Positions 16,748 to 24,027 of a DNA stretch of 45,968 nucleotides are shown here, one piece after another. Numbering within the stretch: position 1 is the stretch's first letter; each line of letters begins with the position of its first letter. This stretch comes from JBLIRR01 sp049472395 (GTDB lineage: Bacteria; SZUA-182; DTGQ01; JBLIRR01), in contig JBLIRR010000048.1 of the NCBI GenBank assembly GCA_049472395.1, positions 1 through 45,968 on the forward strand, read 5' to 3'. The notes beneath the pieces are model-generated. The model ran no database searches. It was not told the DNA's origin and worked only from the letters and a program-made list of their open reading frames with translations. The position numbers were made by a program, and so were the translations under genes.

Positions 16748-17119
16748 TTGAAAAAGACAAATTTGGGTATTAACAGAAATATCATCACGGTAAAAGCAGA
16801 TACAAGCTTACATGAGGCAATAAGGATTCTGGCGGGCAATTCCACAACCAGTCTCCCTGTTGTGACTAATGACATGCGCTTAATAGGGATCCTCTCCGAA
16901 AAGGACCTGATGAAACTATTATATAATCCAAATCTTAACTATAAGACGGTGGCGGATTTAATGACGCGCGATATCATTTGTTTCGACGTCAATACCGACC
17001 TGGTTGAAATCTGTAAGTGCCTCATAGAGAAAGATTTCAGACGAGTACCCATAGTATCGAACGGGAAATTTGTAGGCGTAATAAGTCGAAAAGATATTAT
17101 TAAATCGCTCTTATTATAA
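16748..17119 (+). CDS. Tandem CBS-domain protein
   Basis: This 123-residue protein consists of a single CBS pair. The first repeat covers about residues 8-60 (VKADTSLHEAIRILAGN, SLPVVTND, LIGILSEKDLM), and the second about 68-123 (MTRDIICFDVNTDLVEICKCL, RRVPIVSNGKFVGVISRKDII). CBS pairs bind adenine nucleotides and act as energy-state sensors. The start is TTG at 16748, supported by an AAGGAGAAGG ribosome site five to ten bases upstream. It follows the HD-GYP regulator by 30 bases and could be co-transcribed, so it may modulate the same signalling circuit. No catalytic domain is attached. Confidence 0.85.
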   Translation: MKKTNLGINRNIITVKADTSLHEAIRILAGNSTTSLPVVTNDMRLIGILSEKDLMKLLYNPNLNYKTVADLMTRDIICFDVNTDLVEICKCLIEKDFRRVPIVSNGKFVGVISRKDIIKSLLL

Positions 17120-17127
17120 ACACTTAC

Positions 17128-17367
17128 CTAAAGTAAAAACTTAAGCACATTAATCCTCACAAATAAGGCTTGCGTTTCGCTCAGCAGTGCAAATCTCTCC
17201 CTATTGTCGCTGTGGATAGAAAGTGTGCCGAATTCTTCAAATTTTCTTTTGTATTGTAAAATAAGTCGAAAAAATGAGCTGTGTCTCACCCCTAATCTTT
17301 CCGCGATGCGACGGGTATCAATCATGCAAGTATGATCTTTTTCCTCTGCTCTGTTTCTCATATACAT
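17128..17367 (-). pseudogene. Phage Rha-family-like regulator, truncated
   Basis: The 79-residue frame reads IDTRRIAERLGVRHSSFFRLI...FGTLSIHS...RFALLSETQALFVRI. This follows the N-terminal pattern of phage regulatory proteins of the Rha type (a short helix-turn-helix domain, then FALLNEDQ and FLLTLSRNT). The frame ends where the strongly conserved SRNT region should continue, so only the DNA-binding-like part remains. Surroundings show no other phage genes. It is probably a prophage or defence-island scar; an intact small DNA-binding protein is the alternative. Confidence 0.45.
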
Positions 17368-17383
17368 ATCCTCATTTAATTAC

Positions 17384-17413
17384 TTGACATCGTTATTCAA
17401 ATTTAATAATAAT
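17384..17413 (+). promoter_or_regulatory. nrdR: Sigma-70-type promoter upstream of nrdR
   Basis: TTGACA (17384-17389) and AATAAT (17408-17413) are 18 bases apart. The predicted start leaves a leader of about 110 nt before nrdR that contains the inverted repeat at 17475-17506. Confidence 0.5.
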
Positions 17414-17474
17414 AGACAATAAGAGATAGAATATCTGTCATATAATAAATCTATTATAATTAATTTTATAACAA

Positions 17475-17506
17475 CCAAAAACTTGACTCATTTGTGAAGT
17501 TTTTGG
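17475..17506 (+). promoter_or_regulatory. Perfect 10-bp inverted repeat in the nrdR leader
   Basis: CCAAAAACTT (17475-17484) and AAGTTTTTGG (17497-17506) are exact inverted copies around a 12-base centre, ending 22 bases before the nrdR start. It could be an RNA hairpin or a protein-binding site. It lacks the GC-rich stem and following U-run of a standard terminator. Confidence 0.5.
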
Positions 17507-17528
17507 GTTATAAAGAACGGCTAATAAA

Positions 17529-18014
17529 ATGAGATGCCCTTATTGCCGACATCCGGAGAACAAGGTTCTGGATTCTCGTGAAAGCTCGGAAGGACGCTCC
17601 ATTAGAAGGAGACGGGAATGCCTTAAGTGTGGCAATCGTTTTACTACCTATGAAAGGATCGAAGACATCCCTATTATGGTCATTAAACGAGATAAATCCA
17701 GCGAGGTGTTTGACCGAAAAAAATTAATGAACGGAATAATAAAAGCGTGCAATAAACGACCCGTAAGTCTTTCTGTGGTGGAAAAATTTGTTGAGGATAT
17801 TGAAAAAAAAATTTATGATGTGCTCGGTCCCGAAATCACTACCAAAGAGATTGGTGAAATGATACTCGAGAACTTGTATAATCTTGATGAAGTTGCCTAT
17901 GTTCGATTCGCATCAGTGTATAAGAATTTCTCAGATATAAATGGATTTATGAGAGAGCTGCAAGAAATACAACGAATAAAAAAAGAGGCTGACAAGTGGG
18001 GGAAATGCACGTGA
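17529..18014 (+). CDS. nrdR: Transcriptional repressor NrdR
   Basis: This 161-residue protein matches NrdR in length and layout. A zinc ribbon carries Cys3-Cys6 and Cys31-Cys34 (MRCPYC and CLKCGNRFTTYE). An ATP-cone domain (about 49-139) follows, with VIKRDKSSEVFDRKKLMNGI and VAYVRFASVYKNF. NrdR binds ATP/dATP and represses ribonucleotide reductase genes by binding paired NrdR boxes. No reductase gene is in the window, so its targets lie elsewhere. It overlaps the acylphosphatase gene that follows. Identification is very secure. Confidence 0.97.
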   Translation: MRCPYCRHPENKVLDSRESSEGRSIRRRRECLKCGNRFTTYERIEDIPIMVIKRDKSSEVFDRKKLMNGIIKACNKRPVSLSVVEKFVEDIEKKIYDVLGPEITTKEIGEMILENLYNLDEVAYVRFASVYKNFSDINGFMRELQEIQRIKKEADKWGKCT

Positions 18015-18283
18015 CAAGAGTTCACCTTTTTGTGTCAGGCAGAGTACAAGGCGTATGTTTCCGTTATGCTACCCAGAGGCAGGCACGAAATCTTAATCTT
18101 TCAGGATGGGTAAAAAATCTCTATGATGGAAGAGTTGAAATAGTGGCTGAAGGAGATGAAGGCAGTATTGCGGATCTTGTTCAATGGGCCCACCATGGCC
18201 CCTCAGGGGCATTAGTGAAAAACGTTCAGGTCACACACGAAGAATATCTTAATGAATTCGATCACTTTACCATAGAATTTTAA
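18005..18283 (+). CDS. acyP: Acylphosphatase
   Basis: From ATG 18005 the product is 92 residues, the normal size. An upstream GTG at 17996 is in frame, but the GGGGG ribosome site lies between the two and favours the ATG. The signature GRVQGVCFR contains catalytic Arg20, and GWVKNLYDGRVE contains catalytic Asn38. The enzyme hydrolyses small acyl phosphates such as carbamoyl phosphate or acetyl phosphate in the cytoplasm. The gene overlaps nrdR by ten bases, so the two are translationally linked. Confidence 0.93.
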   Translation: MHVTRVHLFVSGRVQGVCFRYATQRQARNLNLSGWVKNLYDGRVEIVAEGDEGSIADLVQWAHHGPSGALVKNVQVTHEEYLNEFDHFTIEF

Positions 18284-18302
18284 AAAAATAACACCTTTAG
18301 AA

Positions 18303-18331
18303 TTGACAATTAATACAATCCATGATATCTT
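18303..18331 (+). promoter_or_regulatory. Promoter of the tRNA-Val/tRNA-Asp pair
   Basis: TTGACA (18303-18308) and TATCTT (18326-18331) are 17 bases apart. The predicted start near 18338 lies just upstream of tRNA-Val. Confidence 0.6.
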
Positions 18332-18354
18332 TTTTAGGAAATGTGAGGGAAAAT

Positions 18355-18427
18355 GGGCGGATAGCTCAGTTGGGAGAGCACCGGCCTTACAAGCCGGGGG
18401 TCACAGGTTCGAGCCCTGTTCCGCCTA
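18355..18427 (+). tRNA. tRNA-Val (UAC anticodon)
   Basis: A complete cloverleaf is visible: acceptor GGGCGGA pairs with TCCGCCT (one G-U at the end), and the D arm is GCTC/GAGC. Anticodon stem CCGGC/GCCGG encloses loop CTTACAA (anticodon TAC), and T arm ACAGG/CCTGT encloses TTCGAGC. The 3' CCA is not encoded. Confidence 0.95.
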
Positions 18428-18451
18428 TATTTCTTCTGATAATGAATAAGA

Positions 18452-18528
18452 GGGGTTGTAGTTCAGACGGTTAGAACGCTGGCCTGTCAAGCCAGAGGTC
18501 GCGAGTTCAAGTCTCGTCAACCCCGCCA
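18452..18528 (+). tRNA. tRNA-Asp (GUC anticodon)
   Basis: The acceptor GGGGTTG pairs with CAACCCC, the D arm is GTTC/GAAC, and anticodon stem CTGGC/GCCAG encloses loop CTGTCAA (anticodon GTC). The T arm is GCGAG/CTCGT with loop TTCAAGT. Unlike its neighbour, it encodes the 3' CCA. Confidence 0.95.
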
Positions 18529-18563
18529 TTTTCCCACTCTTTAGTGCTGCCCAGTGAGTAGAT

Positions 18564-19370
18564 ATGAAAATAAAAGTGGCGTGTTTTCAGATGGATATTG
18601 CCTTTGGGCAGGAATCTATAAATATAGAAAAAGCCCTTGAAGCCATTGACATTTTATATACCAGAGAAACCGGGATTCACTTTCTCTCCTTTCCAGAACT
18701 TGTAGGGACAGGTTTCGATTATGGTTATCTTACCTCTCTCAGCCTTTCGGATATTGAACGTTCTTTTGAAAAAATCATACATGCCTTTTCAAAAAAAGCC
18801 AAAGAATATAATGTATATATTCAGTGTGGCTCAATAGTTGAGGCATGCGAGGGAAAAGTGTATAACAGTGCCCCCTTAATTGATCCGGCCGGGACGCTTT
18901 TAGGGACATATCATAAAAATCATCTTTTCCCTTTGATGAATGAGGGAGATTTTTTTTCTCCCGGGGATACACCCCATGTATTTACTACTCATTATGGTAA
19001 AATAGGCATTGCTATTTGTTTTGATGTTCGTTTCCCGGATCTTTTCAGGGATCTGGCGTTAGGGGGTGCTGAGATTGTGTTTGTCCCTGCCCAGTTTCCT
19101 GTGGCAAGGATCAATCATTGGGACATCCTTCTGAGAGCACGGGCTATAGAAAATCAGTATTTTATTGCGGGAACAAACAGAGTCGGAAAGGACACGGACA
19201 ATATATATCCGGGACACACTATGCTGCTTGATCCTGTTGGAGAGGAGATTGGGCAACGATTAGAGAATAAACCCGAATCGTGGGTGGTAGGCACATGTGA
19301 CTTGGATGCAATTACACTTACAAGAAAAGGCTTGCCATCTTTTTGTTTTTCTGATAAAAGAATGGAATAG
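18564..19370 (+). CDS. Carbon-nitrogen hydrolase (nitrilase superfamily, omega-amidase-like)
   Basis: This 268-residue cytoplasmic hydrolase has a complete catalytic triad: Glu45 (FPELVGTG), Lys118 (YHKNHLFP) and Cys152 (CFDVRFPDLFR). The motif spacing and the RARAIENQYFIAGTNR strand match the omega-amidase/Nit2-like branch, which removes the amide from alpha-keto acids made during transamination. The exact substrate is not readable. It lies 11 bases upstream of thi4 and may be the first gene of the thiamine operon. Some nitrilase/amidase family members salvage thiamine degradation products, but I see nothing that proves this role here. Confidence 0.88.
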   Translation: MKIKVACFQMDIAFGQESINIEKALEAIDILYTRETGIHFLSFPELVGTGFDYGYLTSLSLSDIERSFEKIIHAFSKKAKEYNVYIQCGSIVEACEGKVYNSAPLIDPAGTLLGTYHKNHLFPLMNEGDFFSPGDTPHVFTTHYGKIGIAICFDVRFPDLFRDLALGGAEIVFVPAQFPVARINHWDILLRARAIENQYFIAGTNRVGKDTDNIYPGHTMLLDPVGEEIGQRLENKPESWVVGTCDLDAITLTRKGLPSFCFSDKRME

Positions 19371-19381
19371 GGAGCAATGTT

Positions 19382-20158
19382 ATGAGCGAATTGAATGAAG
19401 TAACAATATCTCAAGCTATCATTGAGGCGTACCAAAAAAAACTTATCAATCATCTTGATATTGATATAGCTATTGTGGGGGGTGGTCCCTCCGGTCTTAC
19501 AGCCGCATACTTTTTAGCCAAAGAGGGGAAAAAAGTCGCTCTATTGGAGCGAAAATTAAGCCTTGGTGGTGGCGTGTGGGGCGGAGGTATGATGTATAAT
19601 CAGATTGTGGTCCAGGAAAAGGGGCTTCACATTTTAGAAGAATTCGATATCCGATATACCACATATCAAGCAGGATACTATATAGCAGATTCCATAGAAA
19701 CAGCATCGACGCTATGCAGCTATGCAACCAAAGCAGGAGCGGCTATTTTCAATTTAATAAGCGCTGAGGATATTATTATACGCGAGGAGAAAATCGTGGG
19801 TCTTGTGCTTAACTGGTCGCCAGTCATGACGACAGGATTACACGTTGACCCAATGGCGATAAGAGCACAATTTATTGTTGATAGCACCGGGCATAACGCA
19901 GAGATAATTCAGATCATTCAAAAAAAAATGCCGGGAAAATTAAAAACTCACACGGGAAACATAATGGGAGAAAAGCCAATGTGGGCAGAAATCGCTGAAA
20001 CAGAGGTGGTAAAAAATACCCAGATGGTTTATCCTGGAGTCTACGTTACCGGTATGGCCGCAAACGCAACCTTTGGTTCCCACCGGATGGGGCCTATATT
20101 TGGGGGCATGCTCCTTTCGGGAAAAAAGGTCGCAGACCTTATATTAGAAAAAATATAA
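19382..20158 (+). CDS. thi4: Sulfide-dependent thiazole synthase Thi4
   Basis: This 258-residue flavin-fold protein has the dinucleotide motif GGGPSG (33-38) and the GGGVWGGGMM loop. The end GVYVTGMAANATFGSHRMGPIFGGML is characteristic of Thi4. It makes the adenylated thiazole precursor of thiamine from NAD, glycine and sulfur. In the yeast enzyme a Cys donates its own sulfur once; here the corresponding segment reads TGLHVDPMAI, with His154. This matches the catalytic archaeal form that uses free sulfide and Fe(II). That implies an anoxic, sulfide-containing cell environment. Genes for the ThiG/ThiS/ThiH route are absent from the cluster. Confidence 0.93.
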   Translation: MSELNEVTISQAIIEAYQKKLINHLDIDIAIVGGGPSGLTAAYFLAKEGKKVALLERKLSLGGGVWGGGMMYNQIVVQEKGLHILEEFDIRYTTYQAGYYIADSIETASTLCSYATKAGAAIFNLISAEDIIIREEKIVGLVLNWSPVMTTGLHVDPMAIRAQFIVDSTGHNAEIIQIIQKKMPGKLKTHTGNIMGEKPMWAEIAETEVVKNTQMVYPGVYVTGMAANATFGSHRMGPIFGGMLLSGKKVADLILEKI

Positions 20159-20171
20159 TCAGGGACATACT

Positions 20172-21476
20172 ATGACACAGAGACAGAAAGCACTTCAGGG
20201 TGATATAACTCCCCAAATGGAATGCGTAAGCAGGAAAGAAGGGATATCCACCCAGAATCTTCTAGAGGGAATAGCGAAGGGACAAATTGTAATTGCATAT
20301 AGCCATAATCATCCCAAATGTGAACCTATCGGTATAGGATCACCGCTTTCCATAAAAATAAATTCCAATATTGGCACCTCAAAAGATTGCGCGCTCATTG
20401 AAGAAGAATTTGAGAAATTGCGTATATCAATCGATTATGGCGCAGACACCGTGATGGATTTAAGTACCGGGGGAGACCTGAATAAAATTCGCTCTGCTCT
20501 TATTCACGCATCGAGTATCCCTGTTGGCACCGTCCCTATCTATCAGACCGCCATTGAATCGGCCGAAAGTAAGGGCGCTATTATTCATATGAACCCTGAT
20601 GACATATTCGGTACGATTGAAAAGCACGCAAAGGATGGAGTCGCTTTTATTACCGTGCATTGCGGATTAACCAGAGAAGCGCTGAATCGCCTCGTTTCTC
20701 AAGGCCGGTGCATGGGAATAGTGAGCAGAGGAGGGAGTTTTTTGGTGCATTGGATGATTGCCAACGACAAAGAAAATCCGCTCTTTGAGCACTATGACCG
20801 TCTTTTGGAAATAGCATTAAAATATGATATAGTATTGAGTCTGGGGGATGGTCTGCGGCCTGGTGCTATAGAAGATGCGACCGATAGGGCTCAAATACAG
20901 GAACTTATTATTCTCGGAGAATTAACAAAGCGCGCGTGGGACGCAGGCGTGCAGGTAATGATAGAAGGTCCGGGACATATGAGCATAGAGCAAATTGAGG
21001 GGAATGTCTTATTAGAAAAAAGAATTTGCATGGGAGCGCCTTTCTATGTCCTCGGTCCTTTAGTGACGGATATTGCGCCAGGGTATGATCATATTACCTC
21101 TGCTATTGGAGGCGCTATCGCAGCCAAAGCAGGCGCAGACTTTCTCTGTTACGTGACGCCATCTGAGCATCTTCGCTTGCCTACAAAGGATGATGTAAAA
21201 ATAGGAGTCATTGCCGCCAAAATCGCGGCTCATGCCGCTGATTTAGCAAAAGGCAACCAAAAAGCACGAGAAAAAAACAGGCAAATATCAGAAGCCCGAT
21301 ATAGGCAGGATTGGGAAGAACAGTTTAAGCTCTCCATAGATCCTGCGCTTGCTGAGGGCCTCCGCAAGGAAAGAAAACCCTCTTTGCAAGAGACGTGTTC
21401 CATGTGCGGAGAATACTGTGCAATAAATATGGTAAGAGATTATCTGAGAAGTGATACACCAAGAAGAGAAAAATAA
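20172..21476 (+). CDS. thiC: Phosphomethylpyrimidine synthase ThiC
   Basis: This 434-residue radical-SAM enzyme converts aminoimidazole ribotide to the pyrimidine moiety of thiamine. It is the short form, without the ~150-200-residue N-terminal extension of proteobacterial ThiC. Seen motifs are GADTVMDLSTGGDL, GSFLVHWMI, LSLGDGLRPGAIEDATD, IEGPGHM, and a C-terminal cluster-binding site with Cys409, Cys412 and Cys416 (CSMCGEYC, spacing 2 and 3). It follows thi4 by 13 bases and overlaps thiE. No TPP riboswitch motif was found ahead of the operon. Confidence 0.96.
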   Translation: MTQRQKALQGDITPQMECVSRKEGISTQNLLEGIAKGQIVIAYSHNHPKCEPIGIGSPLSIKINSNIGTSKDCALIEEEFEKLRISIDYGADTVMDLSTGGDLNKIRSALIHASSIPVGTVPIYQTAIESAESKGAIIHMNPDDIFGTIEKHAKDGVAFITVHCGLTREALNRLVSQGRCMGIVSRGGSFLVHWMIANDKENPLFEHYDRLLEIALKYDIVLSLGDGLRPGAIEDATDRAQIQELIILGELTKRAWDAGVQVMIEGPGHMSIEQIEGNVLLEKRICMGAPFYVLGPLVTDIAPGYDHITSAIGGAIAAKAGADFLCYVTPSEHLRLPTKDDVKIGVIAAKIAAHAADLAKGNQKAREKNRQISEARYRQDWEEQFKLSIDPALAEGLRKERKPSLQETCSMCGEYCAINMVRDYLRSDTPRREK

Positions 21477-22131
21477 TAGACTATACGATCGTCACCTTTA
21501 TTTAATTACACCCCCTTCCTATAAAGACAAAGAAACTCTTATAGATCAGCTTGTTGCAGGGATTTCAGGGGGCGCAGATATGATCCAACTCAGAGATAAG
21601 AGAACGAATATAAAAGAATTGATTGGGTTAGCACAAGAGATCGCGGATATTGCAAAAAGACATGATGTGCTCTTTATCATAAATGACAGCATAGGACTTG
21701 CGATGGCATCTAATGCCGATGGCGTCCATCTCGGGCAGGATGATACCCCTCTGAATCTCGCACGAAGCATTCTGGGGCCTGAGAAAATAATCGGATGTTC
21801 CACCCATTCCATAAAACAGGCTATTAATGCGGAAAAACTGGGGGCTGATTATATCGGAATCGGCCCTATTTTCTATTCACCCTTAAAAAAAGACCTCTCC
21901 CCTATTGGCCCTTATATGTTAAGGGAACTTTCGCATTCAATATCAATCCCTTATTTTGCTCTTGGCGGAATAAATCTTGACAACCTTGACGAAGTGATTC
22001 ATTATGGCGGAGAACGCGTTGCATTGTGCTCTGCCTTCTTTGAGGAGCCTGACCTTATTAAGACCGCAACCCTCATTAAGGAAAAACTTATAGGACCTGG
22101 CAAAAAGGCTGATGAAGAGGCGCCCGCATAA
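21451..22131 (+). CDS. thiE: Thiamine-phosphate synthase ThiE
   Basis: This 226-residue TIM-barrel enzyme couples the pyrimidine diphosphate and thiazole phosphate. Family motifs are MIQLRDKRT, FIINDSIGLAMASNADGVHLGQDD, IGCSTHS, GADYIGIGPIFYSP and FALGGIN. The start is a GTG at 21451 inside the end of thiC (26-base overlap). No later in-frame ATG exists before the first conserved strand, which supports this start. It overlaps thiD by 20 bases, so thiC, thiE and thiD are translationally coupled. Confidence 0.94.
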   Translation: MIHQEEKNNRLYDRHLYLITPPSYKDKETLIDQLVAGISGGADMIQLRDKRTNIKELIGLAQEIADIAKRHDVLFIINDSIGLAMASNADGVHLGQDDTPLNLARSILGPEKIIGCSTHSIKQAINAEKLGADYIGIGPIFYSPLKKDLSPIGPYMLRELSHSISIPYFALGGINLDNLDEVIHYGGERVALCSAFFEEPDLIKTATLIKEKLIGPGKKADEEAPA

Positions 22132-22909
22132 AAAAATGTCATGTGCCCTGACTATAGGGGGTTCCGATTCAAGCGGAGGGGCCGGCATTCAAGCAGATAT
22201 TAAAACCTTCACTGTCTTTAAGGTATTCGGTACCTCCGCCCTAACCTGTGTTACAGCCCAAAATTCATTAGGCATCCAAGCCCTCTATGAAATCTCCTCC
22301 GCTATTGTAAAAAGTCAGATCCACTCCGTTCTTGATGATATGTCGGTAAGCGCCATAAAAATAGGAATGGTGTATTCTTCGGACATAATCAAAACAATTG
22401 CCCTTACTCTCGATAATTACACGATAAAAAATATTGTGCTCGATCCCATTATATGGACAAAGAAAGGGACTCATGCACTGGATAAAAATGGTCTTGATAT
22501 GCTCAAGGACCATCTTTGCAAGCGTGCATTGTTAATTACCCCAAACCTCGACGAAGCAGGGGCATTAACAGGCCGATCCATTACAAATCTCGAAGAGATG
22601 AAATGGGCGGCCCGACAAATATATCACATGGGTCCTTCTTATGTGCTTATAAAAGGAGGCCATTTACCCGATAAACCTTACGACGTCCTCTTTGATGGTA
22701 AAAAAGAATTTATCAGTACACGGGAAAAAATTGGCGCACGAGCTGTCCACGGGACAGGGTGCACGCTTTCCGCTGCTATCACTGCATCCCTTGCGCTGGG
22801 CATGGATATATACGATGCAGTCATGGCAGCTCAAAAGTATATTGCTGCAGTCATACAGAACGCTATGCAGCTCGGGGAAGGCTTTCTCCAACCACAACAT
22901 TGGTTGTAA
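22112..22909 (+). CDS. thiD: Hydroxymethylpyrimidine (phosphate) kinase ThiD
   Basis: This 265-residue ribokinase-family enzyme phosphorylates hydroxymethylpyrimidine and its monophosphate. Motifs include GGSDSSGGAGIQADIKTF (substrate site), AIKIGMV, DPII, TPNLDEAGALTG, VLIKGGH, and the catalytic anion hole HGTGCTLSAAI. An alternative ATG at 22136 would trim eight basic residues that are not conserved in the family; either start is possible. It is the last gene of the thiamine operon. A salvage ThiM kinase is absent, consistent with de novo synthesis through Thi4. Confidence 0.94.
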   Translation: MKRRPHKKMSCALTIGGSDSSGGAGIQADIKTFTVFKVFGTSALTCVTAQNSLGIQALYEISSAIVKSQIHSVLDDMSVSAIKIGMVYSSDIIKTIALTLDNYTIKNIVLDPIIWTKKGTHALDKNGLDMLKDHLCKRALLITPNLDEAGALTGRSITNLEEMKWAARQIYHMGPSYVLIKGGHLPDKPYDVLFDGKKEFISTREKIGARAVHGTGCTLSAAITASLALGMDIYDAVMAAQKYIAAVIQNAMQLGEGFLQPQHWL

Positions 22910-22936
22910 AAAATCAAACATTTACAGAATAATATA

Positions 22937-22965
22937 TTGACATGTACTTATTCGTATGTTATTCT
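22937..22965 (+). promoter_or_regulatory. Promoter of the STN/TPR protein gene
   Basis: TTGACA (22937-22942) and TATTCT (22960-22965) are 17 bases apart. The leader of about 35 nt carries an AAAGGGGG ribosome site before the ATG at 23008. Confidence 0.6.
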
Positions 22966-23007
22966 TTATAAGATGTAGGGTTGTTGCTAATTTAAAGGGG
23001 GAACTAT

Positions 23008-24021
23008 ATGAAGTCATGCCTCATAAAAAGTAGTAATGTATACCGGTGTTTACTCTTTTTTATATGCTGCCTTATCCTTATGGTGTTTTTCATCATACAT
23101 GCATCTGCCAGCATCGATGGAGAAGACAAAATAAAGATTGAAAACGGGAGAGTATGGGGACAAATAAAAGGACTAGGAAGACAGGATGTGTTAAAAATTT
23201 TAGCTCAAAAAGCGGGGATAGAGATTATCGGGCTTGAACATGTGACAGGAATCATCCAAGATATAAAATTCGACAACTTATCCATTGAAAATGCGATAAG
23301 TAAAATAGCCCAAGATAGAGTCGTTATTTCACACAAAGAAGGAATTAAAGGGGGCGATTTTTCCATAAAAAAAATAATCATTCTTCCTGATACAACAAAA
23401 GGAAAAGACACTGCAATCCCTCAAATACAAATATCCACCGAGAAGGAAGCTCCCCCACAAAAAATTATGCCTCCTAAAAAGGAAATCCCCATTCCTCACA
23501 CACTTCCTCCACAGACCCATGCACCATCGCAAACCCCTACACCACAACCCCAAGCACAACAGATCTCTACACCACAACTCCCTCCGCCACAACTCCCACC
23601 ATCGCAACCCCGTACACCAGAAACCCACACTGAGGATGGTGCTCCGGATAAACCCCTCCCATCACACACCGAAAAAGTACAACCGCTTCCCGCGAAAAAA
23701 GAGATAATCGCGGTAAAGTCCATAGAAAATACCGATAAAGACCTCGGGCTTGACTATTTTAAGAAAAAGCGATGGGATCTGGCAATTAAAAATTTTAAAA
23801 AATATCTTGAAATGAATCCTTCGGATACACAGATCGAAAAAAAAGTCGAAGAAGCTAATGGATATATCAATCAAGCAATTGCATTATATAAAGCCGGTCG
23901 ACTCGAACAGGAAAAATGGAACCTTGAGGGCGCTTATCAGTATTATAAAAAAGCATATGACATTTATCCATTGCTCTATGATTGTTGGGAGAGGATGCAG
24001 AGCATCAAGAATGGGTTGTAA
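23008..24021 (+). CDS. Exported protein: STN-like domain, Pro-rich linker, C-terminal TPRs
   Basis: The 337-residue product starts with a basic N-terminus and a long hydrophobic segment (about 13-34, ending HASAS) that serves as a signal peptide or anchor. Residues about 47-115 (QDVLKILAQKAGIEIIGLEH...DIKFDNLSIENAISKI) resemble the secretin/TonB short N-terminal (STN) domain. A Pro/Gln/Thr-rich linker spans about 145-225 and could cross the periplasm. Residues about 243-337 form two or three TPR-like helical pairs (GLDYFKKKRWDLAIKNFKKYLEMNP). The layout suggests a periplasmic scaffold for an envelope machine. The specific complex is unknown. The response-regulator-like gene begins six bases later. 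Confidence 0.6.
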   Translation: MKSCLIKSSNVYRCLLFFICCLILMVFFIIHASASIDGEDKIKIENGRVWGQIKGLGRQDVLKILAQKAGIEIIGLEHVTGIIQDIKFDNLSIENAISKIAQDRVVISHKEGIKGGDFSIKKIIILPDTTKGKDTAIPQIQISTEKEAPPQKIMPPKKEIPIPHTLPPQTHAPSQTPTPQPQAQQISTPQLPPPQLPPSQPRTPETHTEDGAPDKPLPSHTEKVQPLPAKKEIIAVKSIENTDKDLGLDYFKKKRWDLAIKNFKKYLEMNPSDTQIEKKVEEANGYINQAIALYKAGRLEQEKWNLEGAYQYYKKAYDIYPLLYDCWERMQSIKNGL

Positions 24022-24027
24022 AACCAT

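Noticed and set aside
18284..19381. TPP riboswitch ahead of the thiamine operon
   Set aside because: I looked for the conserved CUGAGA and GGxUAAUGCCxGCGxAGGGA-type segments and saw only the two tRNAs and the amidase gene.
22875..22912. Terminator at the end of thiD
   Set aside because: CAACC-N8-GGTTG is a weak five-base stem and is followed by A residues rather than a T-run.
23496..23723. Gly/Cys-rich minus-strand frame opposite the Pro-rich linker
   Set aside because: It is the mirror of CCA/CCT-rich proline codons; no ribosome site or family supports it.
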